Under the pieces are notes generated by a model. The model searched no databases. It saw only the letters and a list, made by a program, of their open reading frames with translations, and had not been told where the DNA came from. The position numbers and the translations under genes were made by a program. 64,000 bases of DNA from an uncultured Pelagibacteraceae bacterium (GTDB lineage Bacteria; Pseudomonadota; Alphaproteobacteria; Pelagibacterales; Pelagibacteraceae). Every line of letters starts with the position of its first letter. The stretch's first letter is position 1. The stretch lies in the NCBI GenBank assembly GCA_902584685.1, contig CACIAP010000002.1, forward strand, positions 1 through 64,000, written 5' to 3'. Positions 18,551 through 26,926 of this stretch are shown piece by piece.

Positions 18551-19298
18551 AAATAGAATTATACCCTGCTTAGACGTTAAAAATGGTCGTGTAGTTAAGG
18601 GTATAAACTTTGTTGATCTGAAAGATGCTGGTGATCCTGTTGAGCAAGCAAAAATCTATAGTGATGGTGGAGCAGATGAAATTTGTTTTTTAGATATTAC
18701 TGCTTCAAATGAGAATAGGGATACTATTTATGAGGTTGTCGAGAAAACTTCAAAGAAATGTTTTGTGCCTCTAACAGTAGGTGGTGGAGTAAGAAGTGTT
18801 GATGATATTAATAAATTATTGAACTGCGGAGCTGATAAAGTTTCAATTAATACTGCAGCAGTAGAAAATTCCAAAGTCGTGGTTGATAGTTCTAAAAAAT
18901 TTGGTTCCCAATGTATTGTTGTTGCAATAGATGCAAAAAAAAACGGAGATAAGTGGGAAGTTTTCACTCATGGAGGAAGAAACAATAGCGGCATTGATGC
19001 ATTGGAATATGCTAAAAAAATGGAAGATAGCGGAGCTGGTGAGTTGTTAGTTACTTCAATGGATAGAGATGGAACACAGGTTGGTTACGATATTGAGTTA
19101 ATGTCTAAAATATCTTCCAAGGTAAATATTCCTTTAATTGCATCTGGTGGTGTTGGAAATCTTGATCACTTAGTAGAGGGTATTAAATCAGGTAAAGCTA
19201 GTGCAGTTCTTGCAGCATCAATTTTTCATTATGGTAAATACTCAGTGAAAGAAGCAAAGCAATATTTGGAGTCCAAAGGAATTCCTGTTAGAACATAA
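18543..19298 (+). CDS. hisF: Imidazole glycerol phosphate synthase, cyclase subunit
   Basis: Barrel enzyme related to HisA that closes the imidazole ring with ammonia from HisH. Residues 4-20 ([17 protein letters not shown]) and [16 protein letters not shown] carry the two catalytic aspartates. [13 protein letters not shown] and [13 protein letters not shown] are the phosphate sites. 251 residues. Overlaps hisA; hisE begins 2 bases after it. Confidence 0.98.
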   Translation: MLKNRIIPCLDVKNGRVVKGINFVDLKDAGDPVEQAKIYSDGGADEICFLDITASNENRDTIYEVVEKTSKKCFVPLTVGGGVRSVDDINKLLNCGADKVSINTAAVENSKVVVDSSKKFGSQCIVVAIDAKKNGDKWEVFTHGGRNNSGIDALEYAKKMEDSGAGELLVTSMDRDGTQVGYDIELMSKISSKVNIPLIASGGVGNLDHLVEGIKSGKASAVLAASIFHYGKYSVKEAKQYLESKGIPVRT

Positions 19299-19299
19299 T

Positions 19300-19572
19300 A
19301 TGCTTAAAACTCTGGAAGATTTAATTTTAATGGTAAGAGAGAGGAAGACTAAACCTCAAAGCGAATCTTATACAAATAAATTATTAGCTAACAAAGAATT
19401 GTCAGTAGAAAAGGTAAAAGAGGAAGTTAAAGAATTAATTGAGGCTGTGGAAAATAATACAAATGAAGTTCATGAGACAGCCGATGTATTGTATCATCTG
19501 ATTGTGTATCTCGAAGCAAATAACGTCAAAATAGAACATGTTATGAAAGAACTAGATAAAAGAAAAAAATGA
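19300..19572 (+). CDS. hisE: Phosphoribosyl-ATP diphosphatase
   Basis: Hydrolyses phosphoribosyl-ATP, the second step of histidine synthesis. It is encoded separately from hisI, as in most alphaproteobacteria. This 90-residue all-helical MazG-like protein has KVKEEVKELIEAVE with the metal-binding glutamates, then HETADVLYHLIVYLEA with the Asp of the second metal-binding helix. It ends in a lysine-rich tail. The stop overlaps the start of the HIT gene by 4 bases. Confidence 0.93.
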   Translation: MLKTLEDLILMVRERKTKPQSESYTNKLLANKELSVEKVKEEVKELIEAVENNTNEVHETADVLYHLIVYLEANNVKIEHVMKELDKRKK

Positions 19573-19934
19573 ACTACGACGACAATAACATTTTTGCAAA
19601 AATCCTGAGAGGCGAGATACCATGCAAAAAAATCTATGAGGATGAATTTGTTTTATCTTTTCATGATATAAATCCACAAAAAAAAGTTCATGCTTTGGTA
19701 ATTCCAAAAGGTAAATATGTAAATTTAGAGGATTTTACTTCTAAAGCCAGTTCAGACGAAATAGTTGGACTTATGAAAGGAATTTCAACTGTTGCAAAAA
19801 AAATTGGAATTTCAAGTATTGATAATGATGGATTTAGGACTTTATCAAATGTTGGAGAAAATGGTGGACAAGAAGTTCCTCATTTGCACTTTCATTTGTT
19901 TGGTGGTGAAAAAGTAGGGAGAATGGTTCAATGA
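19569..19934 (+). CDS. HIT family (HinT-like) nucleotide hydrolase
   Basis: A 121-residue histidine-triad protein likely hydrolysing AMP-linked phosphoramidates. The N-terminal NIFAKILRGEIPCKKIYEDE is the usual HinT start. The triad is HLHFHLF (about 109-115), preceded by GENGGQEVP. It is inserted tightly between hisE and an acetyltransferase by 4-base overlaps, so it is transcribed with the his operon. There is no evidence that it acts in histidine synthesis. Confidence 0.92.
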   Translation: MNYDDNNIFAKILRGEIPCKKIYEDEFVLSFHDINPQKKVHALVIPKGKYVNLEDFTSKASSDEIVGLMKGISTVAKKIGISSIDNDGFRTLSNVGENGGQEVPHLHFHLFGGEKVGRMVQ

Positions 19935-20440
19935 TAATTAGTGTAAAAAGAAATTTTTTAGAATTAAAAAATATCAATGATCTAATTAAAAAAGATAAGC
20001 CAGAAGACAATTATTCTGTGAAAAAAACAAACCCAGATTTCCAACTGAACAAGTTTTTCTATAAACAAATTGGTAAGAAATATCGATGGACTGATAGATT
20101 GATTTGGACAGATCTTCAGTGGTCAAATTATGTCTCAAATAAAAATCTAGATACCTACGTAATAAAGAATGGCGAAGATTTAGTTGGATATTTTGAACTT
20201 ATACATCATCCAGAAAAAAATGAGACAGAACTTGCATACTTAGGTTTGTTTGAAGATTATTTTGGTAAAGGAGTTGGTGGTTATGCTTTAACAACTGCAA
20301 TTTTAAAATCCTTTGAAAAAAAAATTAAAAGAATGTGGGTTCATACTTGTACACTAGATCATCCTAATGCGATAAAAAATTATTTAGCAAGAGGGATGAA
20401 AATTTTTAAAGAAGAAAACCTTAATATCAGAGCTAGCTAG
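19931..20440 (+). CDS. GNAT family N-acetyltransferase
   Basis: A 169-residue protein with a GNAT core in its second half. LAYLGLFEDYFGKGVGGYAL contains the acetyl-CoA loop (GKGVGG), and HPNAIKNYLARGMKIFKEE is the typical C-terminal strand-helix. The N-terminal 60 residues are less typical. Last gene of the his-hinT run, overlapping the HIT gene by 4 bases and convergent lolA by 4 bases. The acceptor cannot be predicted. Confidence 0.85.
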   Translation: MIISVKRNFLELKNINDLIKKDKPEDNYSVKKTNPDFQLNKFFYKQIGKKYRWTDRLIWTDLQWSNYVSNKNLDTYVIKNGEDLVGYFELIHHPEKNETELAYLGLFEDYFGKGVGGYALTTAILKSFEKKIKRMWVHTCTLDHPNAIKNYLARGMKIFKEENLNIRAS

Positions 20441-20982
20441 TTATAAAGATTAAGATTAAAAATATTATCAGACAACTCTTGATTAATATTTTTAACGATA
20501 ATATTGGACCTTACTCTGTTGCCATATAAATCAATAGTTTCCCAGCCTTTAATTAAGTAATTTTTTTTATCAAAAAAAATACTTAATTGATTGCTTTGAT
20601 CATTAATTAACAGGAGAAAGTTTTGTTCTTTTTCGACTACATTTCCCATAATTTTCGAGATTAAAAATTCTTTATTAAGAAAATATTTAAAGTAAGTATT
20701 TTCAGTTTTATAAGTATTCGCAAAATTTGAGCTTTTGTTTTTGATTAAAAGTGTCTTTCCATTAGATACGATTAACTTCCCAGTCTCATCGTATTTGCAC
20801 ATCATTTTATTATTGAATGAAATAATACAGTTACCAGTTTCTTTTTTATCGTTAATTAGTTGTTCAAAATCAAATGTAAAATTTTCAATCTCAGAAATTT
20901 TTTTAATAATTTTAGGTTCTGTGTAAGCATGTTTTTGAGCGAATATAAAAAAAATGATTAAAATCAGAAAAATTGTTCTCAT
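20437..20982 (-). CDS. Outer-membrane lipoprotein carrier LolA-like protein
   Basis: 181 residues with a signal peptide (MRTIFLILIIFFIFAQKHAYT) and a beta-rich periplasmic domain. LolA ferries lipoproteins from LolCDE to the outer membrane. Identity is weak at the residue level. Support comes from the size, the pattern around the GNCIISFNNKMMCKYDETGK strand and the ISIFFDKKN-type strand (here LSIFFDKKNYLIKGWET), and its place directly downstream of ftsK, the usual alphaproteobacterial order. A two-Cys pair (GNC and MMC) is unusual. Confidence 0.7.
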   Translation of the reverse strand: MRTIFLILIIFFIFAQKHAYTEPKIIKKISEIENFTFDFEQLINDKKETGNCIISFNNKMMCKYDETGKLIVSNGKTLLIKNKSSNFANTYKTENTYFKYFLNKEFLISKIMGNVVEKEQNFLLLINDQSNQLSIFFDKKNYLIKGWETIDLYGNRVRSNIIVKNINQELSDNIFNLNLYN

Positions 20983-23036
20983 TACAACAATTCTCTTTTA
21001 CCAACATGATTAGCTTTACTGACAATGCCTCTACTTTCCATAATATCTATTATTCTTGCGGCCCTATTGTAACCTATTTGAAGTTTTCTTTGCAAAAAGG
21101 AGGTTGATGCTTTTCCCTCAGATTTGACTATTTCAAGGGCTTTATTGTAAAGCTCATCATCTTGATCTGAGTCGTGAGATCCATCATCAGATGGACTTTC
21201 AGAAGATAAATTTAAAATTTCATCAACATATTCCGGATCTCCTTGTGATTTAAGAAAAGAATTTATTTTTTCAATTTCATTATCCGAAACAAATGGCGCA
21301 TGGATTCTTGTAATTCGATTAGCTGAAGACATGAAAAGCATATCCCCTTTCCCTAATAATTGTTCAGCACCTTGTTCTCCGAGAATTGTTCTACTATCAA
21401 TTTTTGAAGACACTTGAAAAGATATACGAGTTGGGAAATTTGCTTTGATAGTACCCGTTATTACATCAACACTTGGTCTTTGCGTTGCCATTATTATATG
21501 AATACCTGCGGCCCTTGCCATTTGAGAGAGTTTCTGAATACAATTTTCAATGTCCTTACTAGCAACCAACATAAGATCTGACATTTCGTCTACTATAACT
21601 ACAATGTAAGGCATAGAAATTTTGTGTTTAGCGTTGTAACTGTCAATATTTCTAACGCCAACCTTAGTCATTAACTTGTATCTATTTTCCATTTCTTTTA
21701 CTACCCAACCTAAAACTGAGGCAGCTTTTTTTGCCTCAGTTATCACAGGACATAATAGATGGGGAATTCCTTCATATGTCGAAAGCTCTAACATCTTAGG
21801 ATCAATTAAAATGAACTTACAAATTTCTGGTTTGTGTCTGTATAGCAATGAAAGAATAATCGTATTTATACATACAGATTTACCAGAGCCGGTGGTACCA
21901 GCAATCAAAAGATGTGGCATTGAGGTTAAATCTCCAATTAATGGTTGACCAGAAATACTTTTACCGAGAGCTATCGGTAATTTTAAATCCTTGTTGTTAA
22001 ATTTTGGACTAGATATTATTTCTCTTAACATAACATTGTCTCGAGATGAATTTGGGAGCTCAATACCGATAGTACTAGATCCTGGAATTGTAGAAATCCT
22101 CGCAGACTCAGAGCTTGTATTTCTTGCTATATCTTCAGAGAGGTTTACAATTTTCGAGACTTTAACTCCCGCAGCAGGTTCAAACTCATTAAGAGTAACA
22201 ACTGGACCCGTACTTATTTTTGTTATTTTTCCTTGTACACCAAAATCTAACAATACTTTTTCCAAAAAATCAGCATCAACTTTTTTTTCTTCTTTTGCAT
22301 TTTTAACTTTCCTTTCTGGAACCTTAAGAAAATCAAGTGACGGAAGTTTGAAAGCACCTATTTTTTTAGGCTCAGAAATGGACTCACTGAGGTTAAAAGT
22401 TTCTTGTACAGTTTCTTTTTCTTTAAATTTTGGATCTTGACTTATGATTTGATCTTTTACTTGATCATCTTTTTTCTTTCTTATGAATATTTTAATCCAA
22501 TAAGAATTTGGATTTAAACTTAATACAAATAAAAGAACAAAAGCTATTAAAGAAAAATAATAAGTAATTTTATTATCCAAGAACTCAAGTTTCAAAAAAA
22601 CTGACTCATTTAAAAAATTACCAACAAATCCACCATTTCCATTAATATAAAGAAAGTAGGGTGATGTTAAAAAAACACTTAAAAAGAAGGTTCCGATTAA
22701 ACTATAGCAAACTACTAAAAAAATATTGTTTACAATAATACTCGGTGTCTTTTTAAAAAAGATATTAATTGCTGAAAAAATAATTGTTATAGGAATGAAA
22801 TAACTTATTAATCCAACCGATTGAAAAAAAAAGTCTGATATTATACTTCCATTAATTCCAAGCAAATTTTTAACTTTTTGTCCCTCAGAAAATATAAAAT
22901 TTGGATCATCCGGCGTGTAAGTCATCACTGCCAAAGACAGTAAAATTGCCAACAGAAACAGCCCAATTGCAAAAATTTCAATTAAGCGATTAAATATAAA
23001 TACTTTTAGATCGATATTCTTAATTTTTAAATTCAT
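20982..23036 (-). CDS. ftsK: DNA translocase FtsK
   Basis: Septum-located DNA pump for chromosome segregation. 684 residues is short for the family because the linker is small. About four membrane helices lie in residues 15-180. The linker is charged (about 185-250), then a RecA-like motor carries GTTGSGKSVCIN and IVVIVDEMSDLM (Walker B) plus MATQRPSVDVITG. The C-terminal winged-helix gamma domain (about 620-684) contains LQRKLQIGYNRAARIID, which reads KOPS-type sites. Divergent from the UbiH-like gene. Confidence 0.97.
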   Translation of the reverse strand: MNLKIKNIDLKVFIFNRLIEIFAIGLFLLAILLSLAVMTYTPDDPNFIFSEGQKVKNLLGINGSIISDFFFQSVGLISYFIPITIIFSAINIFFKKTPSIIVNNIFLVVCYSLIGTFFLSVFLTSPYFLYINGNGGFVGNFLNESVFLKLEFLDNKITYYFSLIAFVLLFVLSLNPNSYWIKIFIRKKKDDQVKDQIISQDPKFKEKETVQETFNLSESISEPKKIGAFKLPSLDFLKVPERKVKNAKEEKKVDADFLEKVLLDFGVQGKITKISTGPVVTLNEFEPAAGVKVSKIVNLSEDIARNTSSESARISTIPGSSTIGIELPNSSRDNVMLREIISSPKFNNKDLKLPIALGKSISGQPLIGDLTSMPHLLIAGTTGSGKSVCINTIILSLLYRHKPEICKFILIDPKMLELSTYEGIPHLLCPVITEAKKAASVLGWVVKEMENRYKLMTKVGVRNIDSYNAKHKISMPYIVVIVDEMSDLMLVASKDIENCIQKLSQMARAAGIHIIMATQRPSVDVITGTIKANFPTRISFQVSSKIDSRTILGEQGAEQLLGKGDMLFMSSANRITRIHAPFVSDNEIEKINSFLKSQGDPEYVDEILNLSSESPSDDGSHDSDQDDELYNKALEIVKSEGKASTSFLQRKLQIGYNRAARIIDIMESRGIVSKANHVGKRELL

Positions 23037-23096
23037 AAAGAATCAAATTTATCACTTTGTATCATTTAATATTTATTGTTAAAATTAAAAATATTT

Positions 23097-24185
23097 ATGA
23101 AAATTTGCTTATTTGGAAAAAACTTAACGAACTTAATTTTATCTCAAGTATTAATAAAAAAAGGGATATCAGTTCACATGTACCATCAAAAAAAAAATAA
23201 GTTAGCAAAAATTAACTATAATAGAACTATTGGATTATCCTTCGAAAATATTAAGTTTTTAAAAAAGTACGACATTGATGTTGAAAAAATTGGTCAAAAA
23301 ATAAGTAAAATTTTTCTTTATAAAAACGATTCTAAAGAAACTTTTTTAAAGTTTGATAACAAAAATTCCCTTTTCTTTATAGTGAAAAATCATTTATTGT
23401 TTGACAGAGTATATAAAAAATTAAAGAAAAGAAAAGATTTCAAAGAGAGCAATATCAAAAAGGATTCTGATTACTTAAAATTATTAAAAAAAAAAGATTT
23501 TCAATTTTTTGTTAATTCAGAGACAAATAACTTTATTAATAAAAAATTCTTTTTTCAAAATATAAAAAAAGATTACAAAAGCACATCCTATATTTCCGTG
23601 ATTGACCATCAAAAATTAAAAAATAATACATCAGTTCAGATTTTTACAAAAAGAGGTCCCTTAGCTTTCTTACCAATTTCTAATTCGAAAACTTCCCTAG
23701 TTTATTCAGTAAACGACAAGTTGAATATTAATGAAAATGAATTTAAAGATTTTGTGAAAAAATATAACAAATTTTATAAAATAAAAAAATTTTATAATAT
23801 AGATAAATTTAAGTTAAGTTTCTTTTTATCAAAAAAATATACTTATAAAAATATTTTATCCTTTGGAGATACTCTTCACAAAGTCCATCCTTTAGCAGGG
23901 CAGGGATTTAACATGACAGTAAGAGATATAAAATCTTTAACTGATCAAATTCAAAAGAATATGGATCTAGGTTTAGAGCTATCAACTGTTATCCTATCCT
24001 TTGAAAAAGACATGAAACATAATAATTTCTTTTTTGCGTATGGCATTGATTTTCTCCATAATTTTTTTGAAAAGGAAAATAGATTTAAAATACTAGATAA
24101 CAAAAAAATTTCAGAGACTTTAGATAACAGTTTTTTCTTAAAGAAAATTTCAGAGAAATTTGCAAATAAGGGATTTAATTTTTAA
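23097..24185 (+). CDS. Degenerate UbiH/COQ6-type FAD monooxygenase-like protein
   Basis: About 362 residues. The C-terminal third keeps the UbiH/Coq6 signature FGDTLHKVHPLAGQGFNMTVRDI, which binds the FAD ribityl/pyrophosphate. The N-terminal Rossmann motif GxGxxG is replaced by FGKNLTNLIL, and the middle DG motif is not apparent (FFVNSETNN). Ubiquinone-ring hydroxylases normally keep all three. It may be a diverged ubiquinone hydroxylase or a catalytically altered relative. I start at ATG 23097 (MKICLFGKN); an upstream TTG at 23076 is possible. Lysine content is very high. Confidence 0.65.
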   Translation: MKICLFGKNLTNLILSQVLIKKGISVHMYHQKKNKLAKINYNRTIGLSFENIKFLKKYDIDVEKIGQKISKIFLYKNDSKETFLKFDNKNSLFFIVKNHLLFDRVYKKLKKRKDFKESNIKKDSDYLKLLKKKDFQFFVNSETNNFINKKFFFQNIKKDYKSTSYISVIDHQKLKNNTSVQIFTKRGPLAFLPISNSKTSLVYSVNDKLNINENEFKDFVKKYNKFYKIKKFYNIDKFKLSFFLSKKYTYKNILSFGDTLHKVHPLAGQGFNMTVRDIKSLTDQIQKNMDLGLELSTVILSFEKDMKHNNFFFAYGIDFLHNFFEKENRFKILDNKKISETLDNSFFLKKISEKFANKGFNF

Positions 24186-24830
24186 TTACTGAATAGTTTT
24201 ATTACTAAAGTTATCTTTAAGATATGTGTTAATTATTTGTTCTAATTTTTCTTTTCTATAATTAAGATTCTTTGTTTCTAGAAGCATTTGTTTTTCTTCA
24301 AGTGTGAAAGGTGAAGCCATCGCTAAAGTATTAATTGTTTGACTTAAGTCTTGTTTTTCGAATTCTTTCCAATTAATCAAATAACCCTGTTTTTCAAATA
24401 ATGATCTTAAATTATCAAAGATAAGTCTTAAATCTGAAAAATTAATGGGTTCCTTTTTCTCACTAAGGTCTTGTTCAAAATCTTTATGATCAACTTCACA
24501 CATCCTATATGATTTATCACTTTCAACTTCATTGATAATTTTAAATCTTATTAAACCATTTAAGATTACCATGTATCTTCCATCATCTGTCTCATTAAAA
24601 CTTGTAATTTTTCCCATACATCCAATTTTAAATAGATCTGGTTTTTTTGAGTCTCCAGATTTTTTTGGCTGTATCATACCAATAATTCTGTCGCTCTTCA
24701 TACTGTCGTCTATCATTTGAATATATCTTGGTTCAAAAATATTTAGAGGAGCACTCGTATTCGGAAAAAAAATGAAATTAGATAACGGAAAAACAGGTAT
24801 TTTCTTTGGTAATTTTGTTTGATTATTCAT
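24186..24830 (-). CDS. LON N-terminal (substrate-binding) domain protein
   Basis: A 214-residue protein consisting of a PUA-like LON-N domain without the ATPase/protease parts. KIPVFPLSNFIFFPNTSAPLN and IFEPRYIQMIDDSM are the standard start, followed by GCMGKITSFNETDDGRYMV. Stand-alone proteins of this kind are common in alphaproteobacteria and of unknown function. Its end abuts the UbiH-like gene. The upstream region is shared with the tRNA-Gly gene. Confidence 0.88.
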   Translation of the reverse strand: MNNQTKLPKKIPVFPLSNFIFFPNTSAPLNIFEPRYIQMIDDSMKSDRIIGMIQPKKSGDSKKPDLFKIGCMGKITSFNETDDGRYMVILNGLIRFKIINEVESDKSYRMCEVDHKDFEQDLSEKKEPINFSDLRLIFDNLRSLFEKQGYLINWKEFEKQDLSQTINTLAMASPFTLEEKQMLLETKNLNYRKEKLEQIINTYLKDNFSNKTIQ

Positions 24831-24891
24831 AAGTTAATTTTAGCAAAGTGTTTTAAGATTATCCATATTAAAGCTCAAAGAATTGTTAATT

Positions 24892-24919
24892 TTAAGCAAT
24901 CAATTTGTCGCTTGCTTAA
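24892..24919. repeat. 8-bp inverted repeat between the LON-domain gene and tRNA-Gly
   Basis: TTAAGCAA (24892-24899) and TTGCTTAA (24912-24919) are perfect complements separated by 12 bases, and the second arm is followed by ATTTTTA. It lies upstream of both the minus-strand LON-domain gene and tRNA-Gly, so no upstream plus-strand gene needs terminating. It could be an operator or a structure in a leader. Confidence 0.5.
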
Positions 24920-24956
24920 TTTTTAAAAAGCCTTTAACTTCAAAGTAATTAAATAG

Positions 24957-25031
24957 GCGGGCGTAGCTCAGTGGTAGAGCGTCTCGTTGCCAACGAGAAG
25001 GTCGTGGGTTCAAGTCCCATTGCCCGCTCCA
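24957..25031 (+). tRNA. tRNA-Gly (anticodon GCC)
   Basis: The full cloverleaf can be folded by eye. The acceptor stem is GCGGGCG (24957-24963) with 25021-25027 (one G-T pair), and the D stem is GCTC/GAGC. The anticodon stem TCTCG/CGAGA encloses a 7-base loop with GCC at 24989-24991. The T stem GTGGG/CCCAT has loop TTCAAGT. CCA is encoded at 25029-25031. phhB begins 12 bases downstream. Confidence 0.98.
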
Positions 25032-25043
25032 TTTTAAGAAATT

Positions 25044-25382
25044 ATGAGTGATTTAGCAGAAAAAAAATGCATTCCATGCGAAGGTGGAATTCCAAGTTTC
25101 AAAATTGATGAGATACACAAATACTTAAAAAAAGTTGACGGTTGGGATGTAAAACCTGATGAAAGTAAAAACTATTATTTAATTAAAGAATTCAAATTCA
25201 AAAATTTTCTTGAAAGCCAAGAATTTGTTAACAAAGTTGGAAATATTGCAGAAAGCGAAGGTCATCATCCTGATATTTGGTTTGGTTGGGGATATGCAAA
25301 GATAAAAATATTCACTCATGCTATAAATGGTCTGGCTGAAAGTGATTTCATACTTGCAGCAAAAATAGATAAAATCTGCTAA
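25044..25382 (+). CDS. 4a-hydroxytetrahydrobiopterin dehydratase (PhhB/PCD-like)
   Basis: A 112-residue pterin-4a-carbinolamine dehydratase, which recycles the pterin cofactor after aromatic hydroxylation. The active-site pattern EGHHPDIWFGWGYAKIKIFTHA (given here only as a region, about residues 73-92) and the closing GLAESDFILAAKID are characteristic. No phenylalanine hydroxylase gene is nearby, and such proteins may also serve molybdopterin or other pterin pathways. It follows tRNA-Gly closely and overlaps convergent purH by 4 bases. Confidence 0.92.
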   Translation: MSDLAEKKCIPCEGGIPSFKIDEIHKYLKKVDGWDVKPDESKNYYLIKEFKFKNFLESQEFVNKVGNIAESEGHHPDIWFGWGYAKIKIFTHAINGLAESDFILAAKIDKIC

Positions 25383-26926
25383 TGTTTAAAATGTCTTGTC
25401 TTTGAAAAGACGAGGATAGTGTTTGTTTTATTTGCAAAATTTATAACTTCTTTATCCCTAATAGATCCACTTGGTTGAATTATAGCTTCAACACCAGCTT
25501 GTACTAAAGTTTCAATTCCATCTACAAAAGGAAAAAAAGCGTCAGATGCAGCTACAACTTTTTTTTTGCTATCGTTTTTTCTTAATTTTTTCATTTTACT
25601 AACAGCAATCTTGCAGCTATCCAGTCTACTTGGTTGTCCTGATCCTATTCCAATAGTTGAATTATTTTGGGAGATTACAATTGCATTTGATTTTACAAAT
25701 CTACATACATTAAATGCAAACAAAAGATTTTTCAGAGTCTCTTTGGAAGGTCTAATTTTAGAGACAACTTTAAAGTCACTTTTTTTAAATATCCCAGTGT
25801 CAGAAGTCTGCGAAAGAAAATTATTCATAATTGATGTATTTTGTTCAAAATTAAGTTCTTTTAAAGAACTAGAGTCAATCAATCTTAAATTTTTTTTCCT
25901 TTTTAATATTTTTAAAGCGCCACTTTCAAAACCGTTAGCAACAACTACTTCATAAAACTTACTTGAAATTTCTTTTGCAACAGTTTTATCAACTTTATAA
26001 TTACATGAAATAATACCTCCAAAAGCACTTGTAGGGTCACACTCATATGCTTTTAGATAGCTATTAATTTTTTTTTTATCTAATGCAACTCCACAAGGAT
26101 TTGCATGCTTGATAATTACTGTCGAATAATCTTTAGTAAATGATTTTGATAAGGATATACCTGTAAAAATATCGTTATAATTATTGTAACTTAATTTTTT
26201 TCCATTTAGTTGTTTTATATTTATTTCTTTGTTTAAAGAATAGACACTTGCGCCTTGGTGAGGATTTTCCCCATACCTTAAATTTTCAACTAAATTTCCA
26301 CCAATTAATTTCTTTTTTGGTGGTGGAGAGTCATTGTTAGTTTTATTTAGATAGTCAGTAATTTTTGTATCGTAATATCCAGTTTCAAGAAAAGCGTCTC
26401 TTGATAATATTTTTCTAAAATTAAGACTTGTTGATCCTCCATATTTGTCCATTTCATTTTGAAGCACAATATATTGACTTGTGTCTGTAATGACTGTTAC
26501 ATCCTCATAATTTTTTGCTGCTGCTCTAACTAAGGTTGGTCCCCCAATATCGATATTTTCGATTATTTTTTTATCATTACCTGTTTTTACTGCATCCTCA
26601 AAAGGATAAAAATTTACAATAACTAAATCTATCTTTTTGATATCAATTTTTTTAATTTGTTTTTGATGTTTTTTATTGTTCCTTTTGAATAAGATTCCTC
26701 CATAAAGCTTTGGATGTAAGGTTTTTACTCTTCCATCTAATATTTCTGGGGAATTAGTAAAATCACTTATTTCAATACTTTTATAACCTAGTCTATTAAT
26801 TCTTTTATAAGTACCTCCAGAACTTAATATTTCAACTTTAAATTTTTTAAGAACTTTTAAAATTTTTGTAAGTTCAGATTTGTCAGAAACTGAAATTAGA
26901 GCTCGATTAATTTTTTTTAAATTCAT
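25379..26926 (-). CDS. purH: Bifunctional AICAR transformylase / IMP cyclohydrolase
   Basis: Catalyses the last two steps of IMP synthesis. 515 residues. The N-terminal MGS-like cyclohydrolase domain shows ALISVSDKSELTK, LSSGGTYKRI, LDGRVKTLHPKLYGGIL and VNFYPF. The transformylase domain has LRYGENPHQGASVY, VIIKHANPCGVAL and DAFFPFVDGIETLVQAGV. It overlaps the heparinase-like gene upstream by 4 bases, the common alphaproteobacterial pairing. Confidence 0.97.
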   Translation of the reverse strand: MNLKKINRALISVSDKSELTKILKVLKKFKVEILSSGGTYKRINRLGYKSIEISDFTNSPEILDGRVKTLHPKLYGGILFKRNNKKHQKQIKKIDIKKIDLVIVNFYPFEDAVKTGNDKKIIENIDIGGPTLVRAAAKNYEDVTVITDTSQYIVLQNEMDKYGGSTSLNFRKILSRDAFLETGYYDTKITDYLNKTNNDSPPPKKKLIGGNLVENLRYGENPHQGASVYSLNKEINIKQLNGKKLSYNNYNDIFTGISLSKSFTKDYSTVIIKHANPCGVALDKKKINSYLKAYECDPTSAFGGIISCNYKVDKTVAKEISSKFYEVVVANGFESGALKILKRKKNLRLIDSSSLKELNFEQNTSIMNNFLSQTSDTGIFKKSDFKVVSKIRPSKETLKNLLFAFNVCRFVKSNAIVISQNNSTIGIGSGQPSRLDSCKIAVSKMKKLRKNDSKKKVVAASDAFFPFVDGIETLVQAGVEAIIQPSGSIRDKEVINFANKTNTILVFSKTRHFKH

